64,000 nt of DNA from VRUE01 sp045805805 (GTDB taxonomy: Bacteria > Actinomycetota > Thermoleophilia > Solirubrobacterales > 70-9), in assembly GCA_045805805.1 (NCBI GenBank), contig JBJMKO010000137.1:1-64000 (forward strand), given 5' to 3'. How positions within the stretch are numbered: position 1 is the first letter of the stretch; each line of letters begins with the position of its first letter. Positions 17,499-25,994 of this stretch are shown piece by piece. The notes below the pieces were generated by a model that ran no database searches, had not been told where the DNA came from, and saw nothing but the letters and a program-made list of their open reading frames with translations. The translations under genes were made by a program, and so were the position numbers.

Positions 17499-19153
17499 TT
17501 GACCCAAGGTCGATCCTCAAGCGCTGCCAATCGCACCCGCTCCCGTTGCTCGGCGCGGACCCCGGCGCTCTCCGATCTCGACCTTCGCATCCTCGACCTC
17601 CTCGCCTCCCACCGGGTGCTGACCCAGACCCAGCTCGCCTCGATCAATCCCGAGACGCCCGCCAGGACGCTCCGCTACCGCTGCGCCCGGCTCGCCCGCG
17701 AGGGCCTCGCCGGTCGCAGCCGCCCCTACCGCGAACGCGGCTCTGCCCCGCATCACTTCTGGCCGACCCGCAAGGGCGAGTCGATCGTCACCGGAGGCCC
17801 GCCGCCGCGAGGAGGCGAGCGGCGCGACCCGAACCCTCTTTTCCTCGCCCACGCCGCTGGCCTCAGCGAGATCTACGTGGCGCTGGCGACGACGCTGCCC
17901 GCCAAGGTGAAGCTGACCCGCTTCGAGCGCGAGGCCGATGCTCGCGAGCCGTTCACCGCTTGGGCCGGTCGGGAGAAGCGGGCAATCGCCCCCGACGCCT
18001 TCATCGAGATCACCGAGGCCAATGGAGGCAGCCTGCTCGCCTTCGTCGAGCTGGACATGGGCTCGATGTCACACCGCCGCCTGAAGGCCAAGGCGGCGGG
18101 CTACGCCGAGTACGTCAAAGTCGAAGCCTGGCGCGAACGCCACTGCTTCTGCCCTCCCCTCCTTTTCCTCACCACTGTGGAGAAGCGCGCCCGCTCCTTC
18201 CTCGCGGCTATGGAGAAGAAGCCGGGCGGGACTCGCTGCTCCTGACCTGCGCCTGCGACCTCGCCCGCAGGCTCCCCGACTGCGCCTCCGAGAATCGCTG
18301 GCGGCTCAGCCTCGATGAGGGCAAGCAGGCAGTCGACCTCCTTACCGCCCTGCGCGAGGCCCGCCGCCCGTTCGACGAAGATCAGGAGCGCGCGAAGGCA
18401 GAGCGGGACCGCAGAGACTCCGAGCGCGAGCGCTTGCGCTCCGACCCCGAGGCGCTGCGCTCACACCTGCGGTCCCGGTCTCGTGACGACTGGGGAATCG
18501 AGCGGCTCGGCCACCCAGCGGCGGCGGCCTTGACGTTCACCCTGGAGCATGACGACCCGCTGGAGGAGGCCGAGCGCCTAGCGCTGAGGGCGCTCGGTGC
18601 GATGCTCGCGGACCCGCTCCGGGTCCAGCTCGACGATCGGGAGCTGACGGCGGAGGAGCGCCGCGCCTTCGATGGACTCGTCCGCCACCACCTGGCCCGC
18701 CAGCTCGATCGGGTCAGAGACCTCGCCGATCGCTACGGCGAAGGCCCGGCGCTGCGCAAGGAGCGCAAGCGCCTCCAGGGCGGAGCGCTCCCCGACCGCA
18801 ACGACCCGAGTTGGCGGCTTCCAGAAGAAGCAAGGCGCGATGGCGATGCCCTCGCCAAGCAAGAGCGTCTGCGCGAGGACTACCTCGGCGGGCGCGAGCA
18901 GAGGGCGCGGCAGCTCGCCAAGGCCCAGGGCATCGTCGGCCGGCTCCGCAACCGGCCGGAGACTTTCGTGGCGGAGGTAGACCGCCGCTCGCTACGACTA
19001 TGCCCAAGCTGCGAGGAGGTCGCCTATCCCGATCCCGAGTGGGCGCGCTACGAGCGCGGCGCTCGACCTGACGTCGCCGGGCGCTGTCACTTCTGCGGCG
19101 CCGAGAAGCTGGCAAAGATCGAACCGGCCGCCGAGGAGGAAGGTCGGCGGTGA
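17499..19153 (+). pseudogene. Replication-relaxation family protein, frameshifted
   Basis: The 5' frame (17499-18245) encodes a winged-helix DNA-binding N terminus (DLDLRILDLLASHRVLTQTQ; RTLRYRCARLAREGLA) and the replication-relaxation core (NPLFLAHAAGLSEIYVAL; AFVELDMGSMSHRRLKAKAA). It stops after MEKKPGGTRCS. In another frame the protein appears to continue directly (LLLTCACDLARRL...) to 19153, ending in a charged coiled coil and a zinc finger (CPSCEEVAYP...CHFCGAEK). One missing base near the G-run at 18225-18231 would join them. Either a real inactivating mutation or a sequence error; family members are found in actinobacterial mobile elements. Confidence 0.7.
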
Positions 19154-19401
19154 GCGCGGCGGCGGGCAACTCGGCCAGGAAGCGGAGTCGCGAAGACGCG
19201 GGCCATTGCAAGCGGCCAGATCGGCTCGGTGTCCGCCCCGCTCGGCTCGTCCGCCGCAGCAACGAGCAGGACGACCGGCTCCACGGCACCCTGCGCGTCC
19301 TCTACCGCGACTACCTCGCTGGCGGCGGACTTGACTGCTTGCGCGCGTCGAGGTGTCATCCACGTCCGCCCAAAACCGGCAAGCCGAGGAGACCACGATG
19401 A
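19150..19401 (+). CDS. Small basic hypothetical protein upstream of recombinase
   Basis: An 83-residue Arg-rich ORF. Its GTG overlaps the preceding stop (GTGA) and its TGA overlaps the recombinase ATG (ATGA). These perfect junctions on both sides argue that it is translated. No domain is recognised; it could be a recombination directionality factor by position, which is inference only. Confidence 0.5.
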   Translation: MSAAAGNSARKRSREDAGHCKRPDRLGVRPARLVRRSNEQDDRLHGTLRVLYRDYLAGGGLDCLRASRCHPRPPKTGKPRRPR

Positions 19402-21299
19402 GGATCGCCACCTACACCCGGATCTCGACCGACGAGGCGACCCAGCCCTACTCGCTGGAGGCCCAGGCTACCCGCCTCGACTCCTACGTCGATAGCCAGG
19501 AGGACTGGCGAATCGTGCGGCGCTTCACCGATCAGGCATCGGGAGCCATCCTTGAGCGCGACGGTCTGGAACGGGCGCTGTGGGAGGCCGAGACAGGCCG
19601 CTTCGATCTGCTCCTCGTCTACCGGGTCGATCGCCTCTCGCGCTCGGTGCGTGGCCTCGCCCAAATACTCGAGCGGCTCGACGCCGCTGAGGTGCTCTTC
19701 CGCTCAGCGACCGAGCCTTTCGACACCGCCAGCTCGGCCGGGCGGATGATGGTTCAGATGCTCGGCGTCTTCGCCGAGTTCGAGCGGGCGACCATCGTCG
19801 AACGAACCGTCGCCGGAATGCAGAGGAAGGCAGAACGCGGCGAGTGGGTCGGCGGCAACATCCCCTTCGGCTACCGGCTCGGCGAGGACCGCAACTTCCT
19901 GGTTCCTGAGCCGACCGAGGCTCCCGTCGTCCCGCTCCTCTTCCAGCGCTACGCCGAGCGCCTTCAGGGATCGTCAGCGCTCGCCAAGTGGCTGACCGAG
20001 CGCGGCCTGCGAACTCGCCAGGGAAAGCCCTTCAACGTGCGCGCCGTACTCGGCATGCTCCGCAACCGCACCTACCTCGGTGAGGTGTCCTTCCAGGGCA
20101 CCCACTATCCCGCTCCGCATGAGCCTTTGGTCGACAAGGATCTCTTCGAGCGCGTTCAGGAGATCCTTGGGGAACGCAGCGAGAACATCTCCCTGCGCCG
20201 CTCCAACCAGTCCGAGTACCTGCTCACCGGGCTGGTGAAGTGTGCCCACTGCGGCAAGCGCTACCTGGGTGCTTCTGCCAACGGCAACGGCGGTCGCTAC
20301 CGCTACTACGTCTGCTTCTCCCGTCAGCGCTACGGCAAGAAGGCGTGTGAGGGCGAACGGTTGCCAGCCGATCAGCTTGAGAACGCGATCCTCGATCAGC
20401 TACTCGCCGTACTCGAACGTGAGCCGATGGTGCGCGCGGCGATCTCCGAGGCCTTCGCCGAGCTGGACGCGGACCAGCCGAAGCGCGAGGCGGAACTGGA
20501 AAGGATCGACGCCGAGCGGCGCCGCACCTCCGAGTCGCTTGAGCGCTACTTCCGCGCCTTCGAGGAGAGCACGATGCCGGAGTCGGCCTGTGCGCCACGC
20601 ATCGGTGAGTTAAGCGAGAAGCTGCGCGGGCTGGAGGCCCGGCGAGAGGAGCTGGCCGCCGAAGAGCCCTCCGAGCGCGAGCCGCTCACCGATGAGGATC
20701 TGGCGTTGCTGCAGGCCGAGGTGCGGGAGGTAATCGAGGGCGGTGACCCGCCGACGCGCAAGGCACTGCTGCAATCGCTGGTCGACGAGATCCGGGTCGT
20801 CAGCCGCGCGGAAATCTTCCCGTCCTTCTCTTTGCCTGCGGTTCGACCACCGCAACGAGCAGTACCCCCGACGGGATTCGAACCCGTGCCGCGCGGCTTA
20901 AAAGGCCGCCGCTCTAACCAACTGAGCTACGGGGGCGCGGTGGCCCATGGTAGAGGGCCGGGGGCCAATCGGGTGCGGTCGCACTCTCCGCCGCATTGCG
21001 GAGGGAAGTGCGACATCGATGGTCAGGAAAGGTCGGGGAGGCCCTGCTCGGGGGTCGAGGCCTCGGCGTGGGCGCGGCGGGGGATGCGGCCGGCGGCGTG
21101 GGCGGCGTGTCCCGCCTCTACGCCGAGGCGCAGGGCGCCGGCCATCGCCACCGGGTCCTCGGCGCCGAAGATCGAGCTGGCGGCCATCACCGCGTCGCAG
21201 CCGAGCTCCATCGCCAGGGCGGCGTCAGAGGCGGTGCCGATGCCGGCGTCGAGGACGACCGGGACGCCGGCGCGCTCGGCGATGATCGCGACGTTGTAG
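19398..21299 (+). CDS. Large serine recombinase (integrase) reading through tRNA-Lys
   Basis: A resolvase catalytic domain is at the N terminus (TYTRISTDEATQPYSLEAQ, catalytic Ser10; VDRLSRS; FAEFERATIVERT). A recombinase domain follows (YLGEVSFQGTHYPAPHEPL), then a zinc ribbon (KCAHCGKRYLG...YYVCFSRQRYGKKAC) and a coiled coil around residues 365-445. The conserved protein ends near base 20850. Beyond that the frame stays open antisense through tRNA-Lys (PPTGFEPVPRGLKG) and thiSG to 21299. This is expected if the gene's 3' end lies in the attachment site, so the last 145 or so residues are host-derived. Confidence 0.85.
   Translation: MRIATYTRISTDEATQPYSLEAQATRLDSYVDSQEDWRIVRRFTDQASGAILERDGLERALWEAETGRFDLLLVYRVDRLSRSVRGLAQILERLDAAEVLFRSATEPFDTASSAGRMMVQMLGVFAEFERATIVERTVAGMQRKAERGEWVGGNIPFGYRLGEDRNFLVPEPTEAPVVPLLFQRYAERLQGSSALAKWLTERGLRTRQGKPFNVRAVLGMLRNRTYLGEVSFQGTHYPAPHEPLVDKDLFERVQEILGERSENISLRRSNQSEYLLTGLVKCAHCGKRYLGASANGNGGRYRYYVCFSRQRYGKKACEGERLPADQLENAILDQLLAVLEREPMVRAAISEAFAELDADQPKREAELERIDAERRRTSESLERYFRAFEESTMPESACAPRIGELSEKLRGLEARREELAAEEPSEREPLTDEDLALLQAEVREVIEGGDPPTRKALLQSLVDEIRVVSRAEIFPSFSLPAVRPPQRAVPPTGFEPVPRGLKGRRSNQLSYGGAVAHGRGPGANRVRSHSPPHCGGKCDIDGQERSGRPCSGVEASAWARRGMRPAAWAACPASTPRRRAPAIATGSSAPKIELAAITASQPSSIARAASEAVPMPASRTTGTPARSAMIATL
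20863..20936 (-). tRNA. tRNA-Lys(TTT)
   Basis: A 74-nt cloverleaf: acceptor GCCCCCG/CGGGGGT, D stem GCTC/GAGC, anticodon stem GCGGC/GCCGC with loop CTTTTAA (anticodon TTT) and T loop TTCGAAT. The first acceptor pair is G-U, unusual and possibly the result of a 3' end supplied by the integrated element. CCA is not encoded. The serine recombinase lies at its 3' side. Confidence 0.93.
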
Positions 21300-21994
21300 G
21301 GGTTGCGGATGCCGGCGCCGGAGCCGATCGGCGAGCCAAGTGGCATCACCGCGGCGCAGCCGGCCTCCTCGAGGCGCCGGGCGAGAATCGGGTCGTCGTT
21401 AGTGTAGGGGAGGACGGTGAAGCCCTCGCCGACGAGGGTCTCGGCAGCGTCGAGCAACTCGACCGCATCCGGGAAGAGAGTGCGGTCGTCGCCGATCACC
21501 TCGAGCTTGATCCAGTCGGTCTCGAAGGCCTCGCGGGCGAGCTTGGCGGTGCGGACCGCGTCGCGCGCCGTGTAGCAACCGGCGGTGTTGGGGAGCACGG
21601 TGAGCCCGAGGCGATCGACCACGTCGAGGAGGGAGCCCTTGGCGTCGGGGTCGATTCGGCGCAGGGCCAGGGTGACGATCTCGGCGCCCGACGCCGCCAG
21701 CGCCCGCTCCATCTGCTCCAGCGAGCGGAAGCCGCCGGTGCCGGCGATCAGGCGGGAGGTCCAGGCGCGCCCGCCCAGTTCCCAGCCGTCGGCGCCGCCC
21801 TGGATCGCCGCCAGAACCTCGACCTTGCTGCCCTCGACCAGAGGCGTCGAGGGCAACTCGGCCCGCGGCACTACCTCGCCGTCGAGAGCGATGGCGATGC
21901 CGCTGGCGCCCTCCGCCCCGGCGACGCGCGCGGCGTCGGCGAGGCAGGACCCGTCCGGCATCTCATGCCCCTCCCCGTTCACCTCGATCCTCAT
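21023..21994 (-). CDS. thiSG: Sulfur carrier ThiS fused to thiazole synthase ThiG
   Basis: 323 residues in two parts. Residues 1-67 are ThiS-like (MRIEVNGEGHEMPDGS... AIQGG), a ubiquitin-like sulfur carrier ending in Gly66-Gly67. Residues 68-323 are ThiG (LIAGTGGFRSLEQM, LTVLPNTAGCYTARDA, WIKLEVIGDD, PLGSPIGSGAGI, DAGIGTASDAALAMELG), a TIM barrel that builds the thiazole from DXP, dehydroglycine and ThiS thiocarboxylate. Annotated ThiS-ThiG fusions exist in other bacteria. The diglycine is internal, so how it becomes a thiocarboxylate is unclear unless the chain is cleaved. It overlaps thiO by 4 bp. Confidence 0.93.
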   Translation of the reverse strand: MRIEVNGEGHEMPDGSCLADAARVAGAEGASGIAIALDGEVVPRAELPSTPLVEGSKVEVLAAIQGGADGWELGGRAWTSRLIAGTGGFRSLEQMERALAASGAEIVTLALRRIDPDAKGSLLDVVDRLGLTVLPNTAGCYTARDAVRTAKLAREAFETDWIKLEVIGDDRTLFPDAVELLDAAETLVGEGFTVLPYTNDDPILARRLEEAGCAAVMPLGSPIGSGAGIRNPYNVAIIAERAGVPVVLDAGIGTASDAALAMELGCDAVMAASSIFGAEDPVAMAGALRLGVEAGHAAHAAGRIPRRAHAEASTPEQGLPDLS

Positions 21995-23199
21995 CGAATC
22001 CCGTCCCGGACGCTCATTTCGCCAACTCCGCCACGCTGACTTCGCCTTTTTGCGCCCGTATGCATCGAAAAACGCGAACTCACCGGGCGGGCCGCTGCGA
22101 CTGCTTCCGGGAGCTCACCCGTATCGAGGAGCTCCGCGACCGATTCACCTGTCAGCGGCGCCAGGAGGATGCCGTTGCGGTAGTGGCCGCAGGCGAGGAC
22201 GAGGCCGTCGAGCTCGCCGGACCCGATCAGGGGCAGGTTGTCGGGCGTGCCGGGGCGCAGACCCGCCCTCGCCTCGACCAGCTCCATCTCGGCGACGTCG
22301 GGCAGCAGGCGGTAGGCCTCGCGCAGCAACTCGTGGACGCCGCCGGCCGTGACCGTCGTGTCGAAGCCGCGCTCCTCGGTAGTGGCGCCGACGATCAGGC
22401 GGCCGTCGGGGCGTGACACCAGATAGACCCGCTCGGAGGCGACGATGCGCTCGCAGGGCGGCTCACCGGCGGGCGCGCGCAGCTCGAGGATCTGGCCTTT
22501 GACCGGACGCACCGGGGGGCGGGCGGGCTCGGGTAGCCACTCCGCGGCGCCCGACCAGGCGCCGCAGGCGAGAACGACAGTCTCGGCCTGCAGCTCCTCG
22601 CCGGAGCCGGTTCGGACGCCCTCGATCCGGTTGTCCTCGAGCAGCGCCTCGGTGACCTCGAGGCCGCCGCGCACCTCCACCCCCTCTGCCCCCAGGACGG
22701 CGAGCAGAGCCGCGGTCATCGCCTGCGGGTCGACCGCGGCCTCCTCGGGCGCATGGACGCCGCCGTTGAACGAAGGCGTCAGGCCGGGCTCCAGCTCGCG
22801 GCAGCGGCGCGGCGGCAGCCACTCGGTGCCAAGGCCAAGTGAGCGCTGCAGGTCGTGGATGCGGCGCAGTTCGGCGGCCTCGTCGCGATCAAGGGCAACG
22901 TGCAGGGCGCCGCGGCACGCATACCCGGTGGACATCCCACTTGCCGTCTCCAGCTCGGCGACGAAGGCCGGGTAGCGCTCGGCTGCAGCAACGGTCATCC
23001 GCAGCAGCTCGGGCTCGCCGAAGGCGAGCTCGCCGATCGGCGCCAGCATCCCGGCGGCGACGCGGGTCGCCCCCCCGGGCGGCTCGGCTCGATCGAGGAC
23101 GACGACGCGGGCGCCGCGCTGAGCGATCCGCCAAGCGCAGCAGAGCCCGACGGCGCCGGCGCCGACAACAACCGCGTCATAGCTACCTCTCTCGCTCAA
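21991..23199 (-). CDS. thiO: Glycine oxidase ThiO
   Basis: An FAD-dependent D-amino-acid oxidase-type protein (402 residues) that oxidises glycine to the iminoacetate used by ThiG. It has the dinucleotide-binding VVVGAGAVGLCCAWRIAQRG with VVVLDRAEPPGGATRVAAG, and C-terminal RAGLRPGTPDNLPLIG and ACGHYRNGILLAP. TTG at 23199 was chosen because GGAGG of the TPP riboswitch 3' end lies 5 bases upstream; the open frame continues upstream only through riboswitch sequence. A 25-residue C-terminal tail follows the family end and overlaps thiSG (ATGA). Confidence 0.92.
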   Translation of the reverse strand: MSERGSYDAVVVGAGAVGLCCAWRIAQRGARVVVLDRAEPPGGATRVAAGMLAPIGELAFGEPELLRMTVAAAERYPAFVAELETASGMSTGYACRGALHVALDRDEAAELRRIHDLQRSLGLGTEWLPPRRCRELEPGLTPSFNGGVHAPEEAAVDPQAMTAALLAVLGAEGVEVRGGLEVTEALLEDNRIEGVRTGSGEELQAETVVLACGAWSGAAEWLPEPARPPVRPVKGQILELRAPAGEPPCERIVASERVYLVSRPDGRLIVGATTEERGFDTTVTAGGVHELLREAYRLLPDVAEMELVEARAGLRPGTPDNLPLIGSGELDGLVLACGHYRNGILLAPLTGESVAELLDTGELPEAVAAARPVSSRFSMHTGAKRRSQRGGVGEMSVRDGIR

Positions 23200-23202
23200 T
23201 CT

Positions 23203-23322
23203 TGCCTCCGCCGGCATTACCCGGATCAGGTCCAAACGGTCGGCGGCCTCGTTGCCGCCCTCTCAGCCATGGCATCGCTCGATGCCGTGGGCTCCCGTAC
23301 CCACCGATGCTACCCCTCCCCC
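23203..23322 (-). promoter_or_regulatory. TPP (THI-element) riboswitch upstream of thiO-thiSG
   Basis: On the minus strand the conserved TPP aptamer blocks are present: CATGGCTGAGAGGG, and GGACCTGATCCGGGTAATGC followed by CGGCGGAGGCAAG. The helix P3 region is GGCGGCAACGAGGCCGCC. The final GGAGG doubles as the thiO ribosome binding site, so thiamine pyrophosphate binding should block translation initiation of thiO and the coupled thiSG. Confidence 0.93.
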
Positions 23323-23327
23323 AAAAG

Positions 23328-23379
23328 GGGCGTGTCTGAGCTTAGGGGGTCATATAGACCCCTAAGCTCAGACACGCCC
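23328..23379. repeat. Near-perfect long palindrome between thiO and thiE
   Basis: GGGCGTGTCTGAGCTTAGGG plus G (23328-23348) pairs exactly with 23359-23379, and GTC/GAC extends the stem toward an ATATA loop. It lies upstream of both divergent transcription units, 21 bp before the thiE ATG. Possibilities are an operator, a transcription attenuator for one direction, or a palindromic repeat. Confidence 0.75.
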
Positions 23380-23400
23380 TTGCGGAGCGATAATCGGGGG

Positions 23401-24087
23401 ATGAGCCTTGCCGCCCCCGAGTCGAAGGGACCGCTGCGCCGTGAGCGGCTGCGCACCGCGCGGCTTTATTTCTGTTGCGAGGCGCGACCGGGCGGTGGGG
23501 ATCCCGAGCCGCTGCTGCGGGCGGCATTGAACGGCGGAGTCGACATCGTCCAGCTGCGGGAGAAGGAGCTGCCGCGTCGCGAGATCGAGCTCGCCGCGGC
23601 TACCTTCCGCCGTCTCTGCGACACCTACAGCGCCCTCTTCGTCGTCAATGACGATCCCGACCTGGCGCGGGCCTGCAACGCGGACGGCGTCCACGTGGGA
23701 CAGGACGACATGGCGGCTTCCGAAGTGCGCGCAGCCGTGGGACCGGACACGATCGTCGGCCTCTCGACCCACTCCGAGGAGCAGCTGGCGGCGACTGCCG
23801 GGCAGCCGGTGGACTATGTGAGCGTCGGGCCGATTTGGGAGACGCCGACCAAGGCCGGACGCCCTGCCGTCGGCCTCGGCCTGGTCCGCCACGCGGCCGG
23901 CGACGCCCCGCACCCCTTCTTCGCTATCGGTGGCATCGACCCGTCCAACGCGGCGCAGGTGGTCGACGCCGGAGCCCAGCGCATGTGCGTGGTGCGGGCG
24001 ATCCGCGATGCCGAGGACCCCACCGCGGTCGCCGAGGAACTGCGCAGCGCCCTGGGCGAGATCGGCGAGGCGGCCCCCGGTGGCTGA
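23401..24087 (+). CDS. thiE: Thiamine-phosphate synthase
   Basis: A 228-residue TIM barrel joining HMP-PP and thiazole phosphate. Motifs: DIVQLREKELPRREI, FVVNDDPDLARACNADGVHV, GQDDM, VDYVSVGPIWETPTK, and FFAIGGIDPSNA. ATG at 23401 is the only start compatible with the upstream palindrome; the frame is open further upstream but encodes antisense riboswitch. No second TPP riboswitch precedes it. The next gene starts within its 3' end, so they form an operon. Confidence 0.93.
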   Translation: MSLAAPESKGPLRRERLRTARLYFCCEARPGGGDPEPLLRAALNGGVDIVQLREKELPRREIELAAATFRRLCDTYSALFVVNDDPDLARACNADGVHVGQDDMAASEVRAAVGPDTIVGLSTHSEEQLAATAGQPVDYVSVGPIWETPTKAGRPAVGLGLVRHAAGDAPHPFFAIGGIDPSNAAQVVDAGAQRMCVVRAIRDAEDPTAVAEELRSALGEIGEAAPGG

Positions 24088-24580
24088 GCACCCTCGCAAG
24101 CGCAAGCAGCGCGGCGGGGCCTCCCTCACCCCGCGCGAGCGGATGGAAAGCGGCTACGCGAAGGCGGAGGAGCGCAACCGCGAAGCACGTGAGATGCTCG
24201 AGCCGCTGGCCGAGGGCGAGCGGCCGCTGGTGGTGACAATCGGCGCCGTGGTCGCCGCACTGATCGCGATCTCGATCGTCGCCGGCTACCTCGCCGGCAC
24301 CGAGGTCAGCGGCGAGAAACCGAAGCTCGCGCAGGTGCTGGCGCCGGCGCTGCTGATGGGGATCATGGCCTGGGGGATGTGGCGCGCCCGCTACTGGGCC
24401 GTGCTCGGCTTCCAGCTGATCCTCGTCTTCCTCATCTTCAGCGCCGTCTATGGGCTTGCGCTGCAGGCGGCGACCGTCGGCCAGGTGACGGCCACGCTCG
24501 GACTGCTCGCGGTCGCCGGCACGTTCTTCTTCTTCATGGTCAAGGCGATGGCGCGGATCCAGATGCCGACCCGCGAGTGA
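24080..24580 (+). CDS. Conserved membrane protein downstream of thiE
   Basis: 166 residues: a basic N terminus (HPRKRKQRGGASLTPRERME), then four hydrophobic segments around residues 54-74, 86-100, 104-126 and 132-154. GTG at 24080 overlaps the thiE stop. The general shape resembles actinobacterial four-helix membrane proteins found beside biosynthetic operons; function unknown. Coupling with thiE could suggest a thiamine-related role, but that is position-based inference. Confidence 0.75.
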   Translation: MAEHPRKRKQRGGASLTPRERMESGYAKAEERNREAREMLEPLAEGERPLVVTIGAVVAALIAISIVAGYLAGTEVSGEKPKLAQVLAPALLMGIMAWGMWRARYWAVLGFQLILVFLIFSAVYGLALQAATVGQVTATLGLLAVAGTFFFFMVKAMARIQMPTRE

Positions 24581-24608
24581 CCGGCGCTCGTTCTATAGGC
24601 TCAGGCCA

Positions 24609-25976
24609 GTGGCAGATTCCTTCGACGTAATCGTCATCGGCGGGGGCCCCGGCGGCTACGTGGCCGCGATCCGGGCCGCTCAGCTAGGCAAGAAGACCGC
24701 GGTCGTCGAGCGCGACAAGCCGGGCGGCCGCTGCCTCAACTACGCCTGCATCCCGGCCAAGACCGTGCTGCGCACGGCAGAGATCTACCACCAGGCTCAG
24801 GACAGCGCCGAGCTGGGTGTCGTCGCCAAGGACGTCTCGATCGACTGGAACGCGCTCGGCAAGCGCCGCGCCGCGGTCTCGGAGTCCCTTTCCAGCGGCG
24901 TGAAGATGCTCTGGGACAAGAACAAGGTCGCTCTGATCCAGGGAGACGGCTCGCTCACCGCCGAGGGCAACGTCAAGGTCGGCGACGAGGCCTACGAGGC
25001 GGGCACGGTGGTGCTGGCGACGGGATCGGCGGCACTGCCGATCCCCGGAGTCGAGTTCGGCGGCCGCGTCGTCGACACCTGGGGCGCTTGGTCCCTGCCC
25101 GAACAGCCGAAGAAGATCGCCGTCGCCGGCGCCGGCGCCTCGGGCTGCGAGATCGCCTCCGCCTACGGGCGCTTCGGCACCGAGGTGATCCTGATCGAGA
25201 TGCTCGACCAGATCCTCCCCGCCGAGGACAAGGACATGGCCCGCGTCGTCGAGCGCGCCTTCAAGAAGCAGAACATCGAGATCTCCACCGGCACTCCGGT
25301 CACGGACGTCGAGGCCGGCGAGAGCTCGGTCAAATTCAGCTACGGCGAGAACAAGGCCGAGGTCGACTACCTCTGCATCGCCGGCGGCCGCTCCGCCGAC
25401 ATCGGGGGCCTCGGGCTCTCCGAGGCCGGGGTCGAGCTGGCCGAGAACGGCAAGGTCAAGGTCGACGAATACGGGCGCACCTCGAACCCCAAGGTCTACG
25501 CGATCGGCGACATCACGGGCGCCAAGGCGCTCGCCCACAAGGCCTCCGAGGAGGGCGTCGTCGCGGTCGAGCACGCGGCGGGGATTCCGACTCACCCGGT
25601 CGACCAGAACCTCGTCGCCGGGGCGACCTTCTGCCACCCGCAGGTGGCCGGCGTCGGCCTCACCGAGGCGGCCGCCCAGGAGGCCGGGCACGACGTCAAG
25701 GTCGGCAAGCAGAAGCTCGGCGGCGTCGGCGGTGCCACCGTCTACGACGACAAAGACGGCCTGGTCAAGCTCGTCGTCGACGCCAGGTACGGCGAGATCC
25801 TCGGCGCCCACATCGTCGGCAACCGCGCTTGCGACATGATCGCCGAGCTGGTCGCGGCGATGGCCCTGGAGGGCGGCTACCAGGAGCTGGCCCGGATCGT
25901 CCATCCCCACCCGACGATCTCCGAGGCGATCCCGGAAGCGGCGCGGGCTGTCGACGGTTCGGCCATTCACGCCTGA
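24609..25976 (+). CDS. lpdA: Dihydrolipoyl dehydrogenase
   Basis: The E3 flavoprotein that re-oxidises lipoyl groups with NAD+. FAD site VIGGGPGGYVAAIRAAQLG; redox-active disulfide in RCLNYACIPAKT (C-x4-C, with Tyr-Ala where Val-Gly is usual); NAD site VAGAGASGCEIASAYGRFG; active-site base HPHPTISEAI. 455 residues, full length. GTG start; TATAGG 11 bases upstream fits a short-leader promoter. It likely serves the nearby pyruvate dehydrogenase genes. Confidence 0.95.
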   Translation: MADSFDVIVIGGGPGGYVAAIRAAQLGKKTAVVERDKPGGRCLNYACIPAKTVLRTAEIYHQAQDSAELGVVAKDVSIDWNALGKRRAAVSESLSSGVKMLWDKNKVALIQGDGSLTAEGNVKVGDEAYEAGTVVLATGSAALPIPGVEFGGRVVDTWGAWSLPEQPKKIAVAGAGASGCEIASAYGRFGTEVILIEMLDQILPAEDKDMARVVERAFKKQNIEISTGTPVTDVEAGESSVKFSYGENKAEVDYLCIAGGRSADIGGLGLSEAGVELAENGKVKVDEYGRTSNPKVYAIGDITGAKALAHKASEEGVVAVEHAAGIPTHPVDQNLVAGATFCHPQVAGVGLTEAAAQEAGHDVKVGKQKLGGVGGATVYDDKDGLVKLVVDARYGEILGAHIVGNRACDMIAELVAAMALEGGYQELARIVHPHPTISEAIPEAARAVDGSAIHA

Positions 25977-25994
25977 GCGGCGGGCGCTGTCGCG

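Noticed and set aside
17050..17502. 150-codon open frame before the replication-relaxation gene
   Set aside because: No domain, no clear ribosome site, composition like non-coding high-GC sequence.
20862..21299. Distinct C-terminal domain of the serine recombinase
   Set aside because: The residues are the antisense translation of tRNA-Lys and thiSG, so they are a by-product of integration rather than a domain.
21300..22352. Plus-strand open frames across thiSG and thiO
   Set aside because: Antisense shadows of well-recognised genes; composition typical of high-GC off-frame translation.
23380..23400. A TPP riboswitch upstream of thiE
   Set aside because: None of the conserved CTGAGA or ACCTGATC blocks occurs on the plus strand before thiE.
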